Shown: positions 52,231 through 61,863 of the stretch, piece after piece | Position numbering within the stretch: position 1 is the first letter of the stretch | Layout of the letters: each line of letters begins with the position of its first letter | Source: Pseudoalteromonas shioyasakiensis | Lineage (GTDB): Bacteria > Pseudomonadota > Gammaproteobacteria > Enterobacterales > Alteromonadaceae | NCBI GenBank assembly: GCA_013391845.1 | Contig: CP058414.1 | Span: forward strand, 1,598,501-1,662,500 | DNA: 64,000 bases | Reading direction: 5' to 3' | Program-made: the position numbers and the translations under genes | Notes under the pieces: model-generated | The model's input: only the letters and a program-made list of their open reading frames with translations | The model's database searches: none | What the model was told of the DNA's origin: nothing

Positions 52231-52881
52231 ATGCAATTATTTATTGGCAATAAAAACTACTCAACTTGGTCATTGCGAGCGTGGTATTTACTAAGTAAAT
52301 TCAATGTTTCTTTTAAAGAGCAACAATTGGTTTTAGATACGCCTGAATTTTATGAAGCATTAAAAAATAAGTTTCCCGTGCAAAAAGTGCCGGCACTTAT
52401 TGATGCTGAGTTAACCGTGTGGGACTCACTCGCTATTTGTGAATACATCAATGATGCTTATCTAAATGGTGCCGCTTGGCCTAGTGAAATAGCCCAAAGA
52501 GCAAAAGCGCGCAGTTTAGCTGCCGAGATGCACTCTGGTTTTGCTGCACTTCGTAATGAAATGCCAATGAATATTCGTGCTAAAAGGCATGTTGAATTAT
52601 CAGAACAAGCTAAAAAAGATATCGCTCGTATCGATGAGATATTTTCTTCTCAGCAACAAAGTTATCCTAATATGTGGTTATTTGGCGATTTCTCTATTGT
52701 TGATGCGATGTTCGCACCTGTAGTACTTCGTTTTAAAACGTATCAAGTTGAGCTATCGTGTGCTGCACAAACTTATTGCCAGCATCTACTTGCTTGCCCG
52801 GTTATCAAAATCTGGATTAGCGAAGCTCTTAAGGAAACAGATATCGTTGACTGTGATGAAGCAGGTGAGGAAATTAACTAG
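52231..52881 (+). CDS. Glutathione S-transferase family protein
   Basis: A 216-residue GST with a thioredoxin-like N-domain (residues 1-80; catalytic-type Ser in NKNYSTWSLRAW, cis-Pro in VQKVPALID) and a helical C-domain (about 90-210; DFSIVDAMFAPVVLRF). The opening resembles the YfcF/zeta-like proteobacterial class. It conjugates or reduces electrophiles with glutathione; the substrate is unknown. The start at 52231 follows AAAGGA; the longer frame upstream lies in the LysR-GST promoter region. Confidence 0.9.
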   Translation: MQLFIGNKNYSTWSLRAWYLLSKFNVSFKEQQLVLDTPEFYEALKNKFPVQKVPALIDAELTVWDSLAICEYINDAYLNGAAWPSEIAQRAKARSLAAEMHSGFAALRNEMPMNIRAKRHVELSEQAKKDIARIDEIFSSQQQSYPNMWLFGDFSIVDAMFAPVVLRFKTYQVELSCAAQTYCQHLLACPVIKIWISEALKETDIVDCDEAGEEIN

Positions 52882-53056
52882 CCGATATTGAGAATTTCTA
52901 ACTATTAATTTTATTGCCTATTATACTTTTGCGTGGGATTTTTTGGCATATTTTTATACAAAAATACTAGTTCAATTAATGAGCACACACACTATACTAG
53001 AGTAGTTGCTCTTTAATCGAACATCCCACATTTCCTTTCGTAGTAGGCATTTATTT

Positions 53057-54220
53057 ATGGGCGCTTTTGCAGCAAAATTATTAAATCAAGATATGACAAT
53101 TGAGCGCTATGCCTGTCAATTTAAGTCGCTTGAGGTAGAGCATGTCTTTTTACAAAGTAAATTCGGTCAAGATAAAAAAATAGCACAATTTTTGTGCTGT
53201 ACAATTGCATTAGTCACTGCGCTTGTAACCTTCTTCGATAAGATGATTATACAGGCTTCATTTTGGCCAGAAACCGCTTTAATCGGCCGAGCTATTATGG
53301 TCTCAGTTTGTATTCTTAGTGCTTTTGCTCTGAATTATATTAAAAGCATCCAGTCATTTCGTTTGGTGATATCTGTGTTTATGCTGTTTTTATTTTTGAA
53401 CATGCAATTTATGGCTATCACTTATGAGCGTTTCTATATTTTGCATATGTTTTTTGATGTGATCATCTTGATCACATTTTATTTCTCGACCTTGGTTTCA
53501 ATTAAGTTATCGGTATTTTTAAGTATTTCATATAGTGCTCTTGCTATCTCTGTTATCTATTTCAGTAAAGAAATATCTAACCACTCTTTTTACATGGTGG
53601 TTTTAGCGCATGTGGCAGCAAACTTAGCAGGTATGATCATGGCTGCTCATGAACATATTATCCGTAGAGAACTTTTTGTAAGGAACACCCAGCTTGCTCA
53701 GCTTGCCCATGAGATGAAAAGCCAAGCCCTTAAAGATGCCCTTACTCAGTTACCTAACCGTCGTGCTTTTGATAATGCCTATGAAGAATATCAGCGGATG
53801 GTTAAACAGCAGCAAGGTGAGTCCAAGCAAGTATGTGTTATTTTAGCTGATATTGATTACTTCAAACGTGTTAACGATACCCATGGTCACGAGGTAGGTG
53901 ATGTTGTATTGCAGCGTTTTTCTGCTTTTTTAACTGACTCATTACGTTCCTCTGATGATGTATATCGATTTGGCGGTGAAGAATTTGTTATTGTGCTACC
54001 ACTATGCTCAGTGTCAGATGCAACTGTTATTATTAATACTATGATCGCAAGGATGAATAGTGAAATGTGCGAGGTTGGTGAGTTATCTTTAGCAATACGT
54101 GCAAGTTTTGGCTTAACCGTAATGAAAGAAGAGGAGCAAAAGTCAGTTATCTCCAGAGCTGATGCTGCACTTTATCAGGCTAAAGATGCAGGACGGAATC
54201 AATTAGTTATTAAATTTTAA
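53057..54220 (+). CDS. Membrane diguanylate cyclase (GGDEF)
   Basis: A 387-residue protein with about six transmembrane helices (about 40-190) and a C-terminal GGDEF domain (about 225-385). The active-site motif is GGEEF (306-310), catalytically competent in many cyclases. An RxxD inhibitory site is not evident. I start at ATG 53057 rather than TTG 53006, since the TTG lies next to a possible promoter -10 (TATACT, 52991). It is first in a c-di-GMP trio with the two HD-GYP genes, which are probably separate transcripts given gaps above 100 bases. Confidence 0.87.
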   Translation: MGAFAAKLLNQDMTIERYACQFKSLEVEHVFLQSKFGQDKKIAQFLCCTIALVTALVTFFDKMIIQASFWPETALIGRAIMVSVCILSAFALNYIKSIQSFRLVISVFMLFLFLNMQFMAITYERFYILHMFFDVIILITFYFSTLVSIKLSVFLSISYSALAISVIYFSKEISNHSFYMVVLAHVAANLAGMIMAAHEHIIRRELFVRNTQLAQLAHEMKSQALKDALTQLPNRRAFDNAYEEYQRMVKQQQGESKQVCVILADIDYFKRVNDTHGHEVGDVVLQRFSAFLTDSLRSSDDVYRFGGEEFVIVLPLCSVSDATVIINTMIARMNSEMCEVGELSLAIRASFGLTVMKEEEQKSVISRADAALYQAKDAGRNQLVIKF

Positions 54221-54329
54221 TAGCCTAAATATAAGTACAAAATATGTACCTTATGCTCGTTTAAGTATAATCTTTATACATTCTTTTCTATTAATTTAAT
54301 CTGAATTATTAGCAAGCAAGGAGTCGCGA

Positions 54330-56771
54330 ATGCTAACACGCCAGGCGGAAGGCTATAAAATTTCAATTAGGGCAAGTGTATTGCTGGTTTTTGCCCTTGC
54401 TAGCTTACTCACCGGTATCGTGGCGATAAGTTTGCATTATTACTTTAGTGAAAAGTTATTACTGCAATCTAAATCAGAACAGTTCAAACAAACTAGTCAG
54501 CAAATAGCCGATCACATAACAAGAATCAATCAGCGTGCTGATAATACCTTAAGCGTGATGATCCACGACACTAGGCTATTATCAGAGAGCCAAAATAACA
54601 AAGAAATTTTACAGCAAGTGCTGATCGAAATTTTAACGCGTCATCCAGACTTTTATTCGCTAATTCTTGGTCATGCTAATGGTGACTTATTACAGGTTAT
54701 TAATTTAAAAGGGTATGCAAAGCTTCCCCCATCAATCCAGCTCGATGAAGACGATCATTGGTTAGTGTATCAAATTTCTGGGCAGGGGGGGGAGCGTAAG
54801 CAGGTAACCACGTATTTAGATGAGTCGTTGGTCATTCGTAAAAGAGACACCCAAACTACGGATTACGACCCACGGAATAGAGTTTGGTTTCTGGATGCAA
54901 CGAGTGACTCTGTAACGAAAACCGAGCTGTATGTGTTTAAAGTACTTGAGGTACCAGGTTACACCTATGCAATAAAGTCAGCGCAAACAGGCGATGTATT
55001 AGCGATTGATATAGCCAGTGCAAGTTTGAATCACTTTTTAACCGACCAACAATCTAAAATGAAGCACCTTGTTGAAAGCGAAATGTATGTTTATCGGGGG
55101 AATGGTGAAATTATCGCAAGCAGTAAAAATCAAAGTCATCAGCATAGTTTTGCTGACCTATCTAAGTTAGTTAAATTGGATGAACAAAAATCAGGGCTTG
55201 CTAACAAAGAACATCAATTCGGCAAAATGTTAAATGTGCATGAAAAGGGCATAGAAAAATACATGTTTGTATTGCCGCTGCCGCTTAGTAGCGATATGCA
55301 ATCAGATGAAGTTGATTATTTCACGGTGCTGGTATCTAAAGATGACGTGCTGGCGGTTATAAGAGATAAAATTCGTATTTCAATTTTAGTGACTGGTTTA
55401 TTTTTAATTTTGCTGCTGCCAGTCTCTTGGTTTTTTGCCTCTTCAATCGTCAACCCGATTCTCAAATTAGTAGGTGAAAATAAAAAAATTCAGCAGCGAG
55501 ATTATAATGAAGTTTCAACACTCTCTAGCCACATTTTAGAAATCCATTATTTGGCAAGTTCGATGGTGGATATGAGCCGCTCTATTGAGCAACATGAAAA
55601 CTCACAAAAAGCCCTGATGGAGTCATTTGTAGAGCTTATCGCCCAAGCGATTGATGACAAATCACCATATACGGCAGGGCACTGTGAGCGGGTCCCTGAG
55701 CTGGGTATTTGGCTTGCTGATGCTGCGTCAGACTCAAAAAATGAGGCGTTTTCTGAGTTCAGCTTTAAAACGTCTGATGAACGACGAGAGTTTCGCTTAG
55801 CTGCGTGGTTGCACGACTGTGGTAAAATTACTACGCCTGAGCATATCGTTGATAAAGGCACTAAGCTTGAAACCATTTATAACCGTATTCATGAAGTACG
55901 TACTCGATTTGAGGTGCTGCTACGTGATGCAAAAATTACTTATTATGAGCAGTTATTAGCCCATCCTGAGCAACAATCTAAGCTCCAGCAAACGCTTGAC
56001 CAACGAACCAAAAAGTTACACGCAGACTTTAGCTTTATTGCTGCCTGTAATGTTGGTGGTGAGTTTATGGATGAAGTGCAGCTGTCTCGTTTACATGAGG
56101 TTGCTAGCATTAAGTGGCAGCGCCATTTTGACGCAAGTTTAGGTTTATCGCCCCTTGAAGAAATGCGTATGGCTGATTTGAAGAATCAGCATTTACCTGT
56201 CGAAGAGTCACTCCTGAGCGATAAGCTAAGTGATTTAATTCCACACGAAAAAGCCGTTGAGTACCCAGAAAGTTTGGGCATTAATATGGCGATTCCGGAG
56301 TATAAATATAACCTTGGCGAAGTGTATAACTTGTCGGTGGCGCGGGGCACGCTTACAGCGGAAGACCGGTTTAAGATCAATGAGCATGTGATCAGTACAA
56401 TTCGTATGCTTGGTAGTGTGCCATTCCCGAAAGAATTAGCGAAAGTTCCGCGTTATGCATCAACCCACCACGAAACCTTAAAAGGGACTGGCTACCCACG
56501 AAAATTAACCGCGGAACAATTATCAATACCTGAACGTGTGTTAGTACTTGCTGATATCTTCGAAGCATTAACCGCGGCAGACCGCCCATATAAAAAAGCC
56601 AAACCTTTGAGTGTTGCTATTGATATTTTAGCGAAAATGGTTGATGACGATCATATTGACCGTGACGTATTTGAGCTCTTTTTAACTTCCGGCATTTACC
56701 TAAAATATGCAAAACAGTTTTTACATGAGTCGCAAATTGATTCTGTCAATTTAACAAAATATCTAAGGTAA
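54330..56771 (+). CDS. Cache-HAMP-HD-GYP c-di-GMP phosphodiesterase
   Basis: An 813-residue membrane protein with a transmembrane helix (about 14-36), periplasmic double-Cache sensor (about 40-345), second helix (about 350-372), HAMP-like segment, short coiled linker and HD-GYP domain (about 430-810). His495-Asp496 (WLHDCGKIT) and GYP at about 721-723 (HHETLKGTGYP) are intact. Between HD and GYP sits a long insert of about 180 residues, longer than in standard HD-GYP domains. It should hydrolyse c-di-GMP. AAGGAGT precedes ATG. It is a close paralogue of the next gene. Confidence 0.9.
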   Translation: MLTRQAEGYKISIRASVLLVFALASLLTGIVAISLHYYFSEKLLLQSKSEQFKQTSQQIADHITRINQRADNTLSVMIHDTRLLSESQNNKEILQQVLIEILTRHPDFYSLILGHANGDLLQVINLKGYAKLPPSIQLDEDDHWLVYQISGQGGERKQVTTYLDESLVIRKRDTQTTDYDPRNRVWFLDATSDSVTKTELYVFKVLEVPGYTYAIKSAQTGDVLAIDIASASLNHFLTDQQSKMKHLVESEMYVYRGNGEIIASSKNQSHQHSFADLSKLVKLDEQKSGLANKEHQFGKMLNVHEKGIEKYMFVLPLPLSSDMQSDEVDYFTVLVSKDDVLAVIRDKIRISILVTGLFLILLLPVSWFFASSIVNPILKLVGENKKIQQRDYNEVSTLSSHILEIHYLASSMVDMSRSIEQHENSQKALMESFVELIAQAIDDKSPYTAGHCERVPELGIWLADAASDSKNEAFSEFSFKTSDERREFRLAAWLHDCGKITTPEHIVDKGTKLETIYNRIHEVRTRFEVLLRDAKITYYEQLLAHPEQQSKLQQTLDQRTKKLHADFSFIAACNVGGEFMDEVQLSRLHEVASIKWQRHFDASLGLSPLEEMRMADLKNQHLPVEESLLSDKLSDLIPHEKAVEYPESLGINMAIPEYKYNLGEVYNLSVARGTLTAEDRFKINEHVISTIRMLGSVPFPKELAKVPRYASTHHETLKGTGYPRKLTAEQLSIPERVLVLADIFEALTAADRPYKKAKPLSVAIDILAKMVDDDHIDRDVFELFLTSGIYLKYAKQFLHESQIDSVNLTKYLR

Positions 56772-56892
56772 TTATTTGCTTATGCTTTAGGATAAAATTG
56801 CAGAGTTTTGTTTGTAATACAAAATTATTGGTGTATAAAAGATATACAAGCTAATATTACTAACGAACAAAGCATTGCAAGGAGATGCATAA

Positions 56893-59800
56893 GTGCTGGT
56901 ATCTGCTTTTCAAAAACTTAAATCGAGAATTCGTTTTTCGATTCGCCTTACCGTTGTTGCCGTGTTCGTTTTAGCAACTTCACTAACAGCTCTCATTGCA
57001 ATTAGTCTGCAATATTATTTCAGCGAAAAAATGGCTATAGAGGCCAGTGTCAAAAACTTTAATTTAGCCACAGGTTCAGTGGTTGATTACCTTGCAAGGG
57101 TGAATGAAAAGTCAGAAAACACGCTAAGTGTAATGGTTCAAAATAGTAGCTTGATCAGTGCCAACAGCGAAGATAAAAGTGAGCTGAGAAATGTCATGAG
57201 TGAAATCATGCAGCTCAATCCATTGTTTTATGCGTTGTATGTAGGCTATGAAAATGGTGACTTTTATGAATTAATTAATTTAGAAAGCAGTGAAATAGTG
57301 CGTCAGCAGTTGCAGGCCATTGAAGCAGACCGTTGGGTGGTGATCCACATTAGCGGTGAAGGGGCAGAGCGTGTTCAGCATACTCATTATTTTGACCAGC
57401 AATTTAATTTACGTATCTCGCAAACCAAAGGCACCAGCTATGATCCGCGAGAGCGCTTGTGGTTTAAGCAAGCAAACTCAACACGCGTGAAAAAAACAAA
57501 GCCATATTTCTTTACTCACCTGCAAGCACCTGGGCAAACCTACTCAATAAAGTCAGCAAATGAAAATAGTGTGTTGGCGTTAGACGTTAGCTTGTCGAGT
57601 ATTTCTGAATATTTGAGTCAACAGCAAAGTAAAATGAGCAGCCAGTATTTAAGTGAGCTATACATTTACAATAAAGAAGGTGAAATTGTTGCCTCTAACC
57701 AACAAAAAAATAGCTTACTTTTGCCAAGGCTTGAAAAACTTCCCTTAACAGAACAGCAGCAAAGTGTATTGGCGAAGTACCCTTATTTGAGCGTTTCTAA
57801 CGAAACTAATTGGCCACCAATGGACTTTAGTGTCGGCGGTAACCCGAAAGGCTATAGCATTGATTATATTAATGCCTTGGCTGAGTTACTCGGAATTAAG
57901 GTAACTTTTATTAACGGTTTTACATGGACTGAGTTTTTAACTCAATTTGCAAAAGATGAAATAGATATTGTACAGCCTATTTTTAAAACCCCAGCAAATG
58001 AGTCGCTCGGTCTTATGAGCCAAACAATGGCAACTTTGCCGTTCAGTATCATTACTGCAAAAGGTTCAACACCGGTCGTTAGCATGAAGCAGTTAGCGGG
58101 CAAACAGTTAGCAATTGGTGAAGGCTGGTCGGTAATTAAAGTGATTAAAGAGCACTTTCCTGATATCGACATTGTTGAGCTGCCAAGTACCAAAGCGGTG
58201 CTCGATGCGGTAAGCCAAGGACGTGTGTATGCAGGGTTAGATAACGAAGCAGTGTTCAAATACACTCAAAATCAGTTTTTTATTGAAGGGATTCAATATA
58301 ATCAGCTTGATAGTTATAGTCATGATCTCCTACCAGATACTCTGCATTTATTGTTTCATCCTGATGATGCAGAGCTAAAAGATTTAATTAATATGGCGAT
58401 AGAGCAGCTCCCAAATTCGTATATTGCTGCACTAGAGCGTAAATGGTTAGGGAGCGATCCTAGTCAGCAATCACAAGTGATTGGCACAGTGCCATACCCT
58501 GAATTTCTTACTCTAATTACAGATCGGGCAAACTTCGCCCATTTACGTTTAATGACTCTAAATGGCGTTGAGAAGTACGTGTATATTACCCCTGTTTCAG
58601 AAGGGGGGAGCAATAGCGATTACTTAGCGATAGTGGTGCCCAAAGAGGGCGTATTGAGCTCTACCCGTGAAAAAATTAAGCTGTCTATTTTTATCACCGC
58701 GGCCTGTTTGATTATGGTACTGCCTGTATCATGGTTTTTTGCCTCACCAATTGTTTCGCCAATTAAGACCTTAGAGGGTGAAAATTTAAAAATTAAACAC
58801 CGTCAGTTTGATCAGGTTTCAACGCTAAAAAGCAGTATTAAAGAAATCAATAATTTAGCCAACTCCATGGTGCAAATGAGCCAATCAATTCAGCAGCATG
58901 AGCAAAAGCAAAAAGCCTTAATGGAGTCATTTATTGAGCTTATAGCTCAGGCTATCGATGATAAGTCTCCTTATACAGCAGGACATTGTGAACGGGTACC
59001 TGAACTTGGGATCATGCTGGCCAAAGCAGCTTCAAACTCAAATGAGGATGCGTTTAAACAGTTTGCGTTTAAAAATAAAGACGAACTAAGGGAATTTAGC
59101 CTCGCAGCTTGGTTACATGACTGCGGCAAAATCACTACTCCAGAGCATATCGTAGACAAGGGCACAAAGTTAGAAACTATTTATAACCGTATCCACGAAG
59201 TGAGAACGCGTTTTGAGGTACTTTGGCGGGATGCAGAAATTGCTTATTTAAAAGACGTGCTAGTGTCACCTGAAAAGCAACCAGAGCTTGAGGCTGAACT
59301 TATTAAACGCCAAGCAGAGTTACGTAGTGATTTTTCGTTTATAGCAGCCTGTAATGTTGGCGGTGAGTTTATGGATGAAGCAAGCCTTGGACGTTTAGAG
59401 GCGCTTAGCAACATCACTTGGCAGCGAAATTTTGATGATAAAATAGGCCTTTCACCAGTTGAAGAGTTAAGGGTTCAAAGCAATGATGAGCAATTGCCTG
59501 TCACTGAAAAGCTACTTTCAGATAAGCCTGAGCATTTGATTGCCCACGATAAACCTATACAGTATGACGAGCGTTTAGGGATAAAAGTAACCATTCCAGA
59601 ATACAAGTATAATCTTGGCGAACTGTATAACTTACAAATTCAGCGCGGTACTTTAACAAACGAAGATCGATTTAAAATTAATGAGCATATTATCAGTACT
59701 ATTCGGATGCTAGATAACGTCCCATTTCCTGATGAATTAGCCCGTGTGCCGCGTTATGCCTCGACCCATCACGAAACATTAAAAGGCACGGGTTATCCCC

Positions 59801-60069
59801 GTAAATTGTCTGCAGATGATTTATCGATACCTGAGCGTGTGTTAGTGCTGGCCGATATATTTGAAGCATTGACCGCAGCCGATAGACCTTATAAAAAAGC
59901 CAAACCATTGAGTGTTGCGATTGATATTTTAGCGAAGATGGTTGCCGATCAACATGTAGATGAAGATGTGTTCAAATTGTTCTTAACGTCAGGTATCTAT
60001 CTTGAGTATGCAAAACGCTATTTAAATCCAGATCAAATCGATGATGTAGATATTGCGAAATACCTGTGA
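56893..60069 (+). CDS. Cache-HD-GYP phosphodiesterase with nested periplasmic-binding domain
   Basis: A 1058-residue paralogue of the preceding protein. Order: helix, first part of Cache (about 40-280), a solute-binding SBP_bac_3-type domain (about 285-522; PYLSVSNETNWPPMDFSVGG, DEIDIVQPIFKT, PSTKAVLDAVSQGRVYAGLD), the last Cache strands (YVYITPVSEGG), helix (about 595-615), HAMP and HD-GYP (His742-Asp743, GYP 967-969). The signalling half is nearly identical to its neighbour. The extra domain of about 240 residues lies inside the Cache fold and is the type that binds amino acids. The start is GTG 56893, after AAGGAGA. Confidence 0.9.
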   Translation: MLVSAFQKLKSRIRFSIRLTVVAVFVLATSLTALIAISLQYYFSEKMAIEASVKNFNLATGSVVDYLARVNEKSENTLSVMVQNSSLISANSEDKSELRNVMSEIMQLNPLFYALYVGYENGDFYELINLESSEIVRQQLQAIEADRWVVIHISGEGAERVQHTHYFDQQFNLRISQTKGTSYDPRERLWFKQANSTRVKKTKPYFFTHLQAPGQTYSIKSANENSVLALDVSLSSISEYLSQQQSKMSSQYLSELYIYNKEGEIVASNQQKNSLLLPRLEKLPLTEQQQSVLAKYPYLSVSNETNWPPMDFSVGGNPKGYSIDYINALAELLGIKVTFINGFTWTEFLTQFAKDEIDIVQPIFKTPANESLGLMSQTMATLPFSIITAKGSTPVVSMKQLAGKQLAIGEGWSVIKVIKEHFPDIDIVELPSTKAVLDAVSQGRVYAGLDNEAVFKYTQNQFFIEGIQYNQLDSYSHDLLPDTLHLLFHPDDAELKDLINMAIEQLPNSYIAALERKWLGSDPSQQSQVIGTVPYPEFLTLITDRANFAHLRLMTLNGVEKYVYITPVSEGGSNSDYLAIVVPKEGVLSSTREKIKLSIFITAACLIMVLPVSWFFASPIVSPIKTLEGENLKIKHRQFDQVSTLKSSIKEINNLANSMVQMSQSIQQHEQKQKALMESFIELIAQAIDDKSPYTAGHCERVPELGIMLAKAASNSNEDAFKQFAFKNKDELREFSLAAWLHDCGKITTPEHIVDKGTKLETIYNRIHEVRTRFEVLWRDAEIAYLKDVLVSPEKQPELEAELIKRQAELRSDFSFIAACNVGGEFMDEASLGRLEALSNITWQRNFDDKIGLSPVEELRVQSNDEQLPVTEKLLSDKPEHLIAHDKPIQYDERLGIKVTIPEYKYNLGELYNLQIQRGTLTNEDRFKINEHIISTIRMLDNVPFPDELARVPRYASTHHETLKGTGYPRKLSADDLSIPERVLVLADIFEALTAADRPYKKAKPLSVAIDILAKMVADQHVDEDVFKLFLTSGIYLEYAKRYLNPDQIDDVDIAKYL

Positions 60070-60084
60070 TTGGAAGCGCTTGCT

Positions 60085-60113
60085 TTTACTTTAGAGGGAA
60101 AAGTCCGTACAAT
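60085..60113 (+). promoter_or_regulatory. Predicted epmC promoter
   Basis: TTTACT and TACAAT with a 17-base spacer. Transcription would begin about 40 bases before the epmC ATG at 60160. This supports that start over the TTG at 60070. Confidence 0.6.
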
Positions 60114-60159
60114 TCGCCTCGTTTTTAGTGACGCTTTTAACGAGATAAATTCAAGCCGT

Positions 60160-60729
60160 ATGCATCAGATTGCTGACTTAATCGCTATTTTTGAAAACAC
60201 CTTTTATCAAAGCCATAATACGCGTTTGATAAAGGGTGATGATGAACCTATATACCTGCCTGCTGATGAGCAAACGTCTTATCATCAAATTGTGTTTGCC
60301 CACGGTTTTTATGCCAGTGCCTTACATGAGATTGCTCACTGGTTAGTTGCTGGAGAGGCACGTAGATTAAAAGAAGATTATGGCTATTGGTATTGTCCTG
60401 ATGGTCGTGATAAACACCAACAAGCTGAATTTGAAGCGGTTGAAGTAAAGCCTCAAGCTATTGAATGGGCGCTAAGTACAGCAGCTGGTTTCGATTTTAA
60501 TGTATCGGTTGATAATTTAAATGGTGAACAAACCTGTCGATTTGATTTTCAGGCTCGGGTTCACCAGCAAGTGTTGAGTTTTTTAGCAACAGGTTTTAAT
60601 CAGCGCACTACAGCACTCCTCAAAGCATTGAGCGATTTTTATAATACCCCATGGCCATTAACGGCTACACAGTTTTCATGGCAGCGCGATTTTCAAAGCA
60701 ACCCAGGAGCTTTATCTGATGCAGTTTAA
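60160..60729 (+). CDS. epmC: Elongation factor P hydroxylase EpmC
   Basis: A 189-residue protein closely matching E. coli EpmC/YfcM, which hydroxylates the beta-lysyl-lysine of EF-P. Conserved stretches include NTRLIKGDDEPIYLPAD, VFAHGFYASALHEIAHW (metal-ligand His pair), GYWYCPDGRD and FEAVEVKPQA. The start at 60160 gives the right length (E. coli 182); a TTG at 60070 in the same frame would add 30 non-conserved residues. Its end overlaps the next gene by 11 bases, giving an operon of epmC, a COG3199 gene and yfcL. Confidence 0.94.
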   Translation: MHQIADLIAIFENTFYQSHNTRLIKGDDEPIYLPADEQTSYHQIVFAHGFYASALHEIAHWLVAGEARRLKEDYGYWYCPDGRDKHQQAEFEAVEVKPQAIEWALSTAAGFDFNVSVDNLNGEQTCRFDFQARVHQQVLSFLATGFNQRTTALLKALSDFYNTPWPLTATQFSWQRDFQSNPGALSDAV

Positions 60730-61861
60730 ATTAGGTTTGATTGTAAATCCGGTTGCCGGCTTAGGTGGCAGTGTGGCACTGAAGGGAAGTGATGGCGCAG
60801 ATACCGCTGCAAGGGCGATGCAACTTGGCGCAGAGCCAAAAGCAAACTTACGCACCCGAGCAGCTCTTGAAGTTCTGCTTGCACATCAAGGCGACTTAAC
60901 CATTTACACAGTAGACGGTGAAATGGGCGAGCAGACGGCGCGCCAGCTTGGTTTTAAAACTCAAGTGATTTACCAAACAAATGAAATCACCACCCCCGAT
61001 GACACTGAGCAGGCTGCCAAGTTATTAGTTGAGCAAGGTGTCGACCTTATTTTATTTGCTGGTGGTGATGGTACTGCACGTAATATTTGTCATGCGGTTG
61101 GTGATAGCACCCCTGTGTTAGGTATTCCTGCAGGCTGTAAAATACATTCTGGCGTTTACGCTATTACTCCTAAAGCAGCAGGTCGCGTTGTCGAGATGCT
61201 AGTCAAAGGTGAACTCGTCAGCCTTGGCGATGCCGATGTTATGGATATCGATGAAGATGCATTTCGTGAAGGTACAGTAAAAGCTAAGCGCTATGGTGAA
61301 ATGCAAGTTCCGAGTGAAGTGCGATATGTGCAAGCAGTTAAAAATGGCGGTAAAGAAACCAATGAATTAGTGCTTGCTGACATTGCTGCCTATGTTGTCA
61401 GTGAAATGGACGAAGACTGCTTATATGTAATGGGCAGTGGTTCAACCGTGGCTGCAATAATGGAAGAGATGGGTCTTGAAAATACCTTATTAGGTGTTGA
61501 TTTAGTAGCAGACCAAGAGCTAGTTGCGCAGGATTTAACTGCACAGCAATTACTTGAGCTCACACAAGGTAAAGATACTAAGTTGGTGATCACCTTAATT
61601 GGTGGACAAGGGCATATATTCGGCCGAGGAAATCAACAATTGAGTCCTGCACTTATCCGTGCGATTGGTCGCGACAACATTATTGTAGTGGCAACTAAAA
61701 CTAAATTACAGGCCTTAAATGGCCGACCATTGATTGCCGATACAGGTGATAGTGAGTTAGACGATGAATTAAGTGGTTATATTCGCGTAACCACAGGTTT
61801 TAATGACCATATTATGTATGCAGTGGGTCATCAAGATGGGCTGCACCCAGAGGAGAAGTAA
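60719..61861 (+). CDS. ATP-NAD kinase-like protein (COG3199)
   Basis: A 380-residue protein with the NAD-kinase/diacylglycerol-kinase fold. The opening LGLIVNPVAGLGGSVALKGSDG and the phosphate loop LILFAGGDGTARN (about 115-127) are typical of the COG3199 ATP-NAD kinase-like family. Biochemical function is unproven for most members; NAD or polyphosphate-dependent phosphorylation has been proposed. It starts within the last codons of epmC and ends three bases before yfcL, so cotranscription is very likely. Confidence 0.87.
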   Translation: MQFKLGLIVNPVAGLGGSVALKGSDGADTAARAMQLGAEPKANLRTRAALEVLLAHQGDLTIYTVDGEMGEQTARQLGFKTQVIYQTNEITTPDDTEQAAKLLVEQGVDLILFAGGDGTARNICHAVGDSTPVLGIPAGCKIHSGVYAITPKAAGRVVEMLVKGELVSLGDADVMDIDEDAFREGTVKAKRYGEMQVPSEVRYVQAVKNGGKETNELVLADIAAYVVSEMDEDCLYVMGSGSTVAAIMEEMGLENTLLGVDLVADQELVAQDLTAQQLLELTQGKDTKLVITLIGGQGHIFGRGNQQLSPALIRAIGRDNIIVVATKTKLQALNGRPLIADTGDSELDDELSGYIRVTTGFNDHIMYAVGHQDGLHPEEK

Positions 61862-61863
61862 CA

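Noticed and set aside
53006..53056. TTG start for the diguanylate cyclase
   Set aside because: It lies beside a probable promoter -10, lacks a ribosome-binding site and adds residues unlike the family.
60070..60159. TTG start for EpmC fused directly after the HD-GYP stop
   Set aside because: It adds 30 residues not found in EpmC and overlaps a predicted promoter; ATG 60160 gives the family length.
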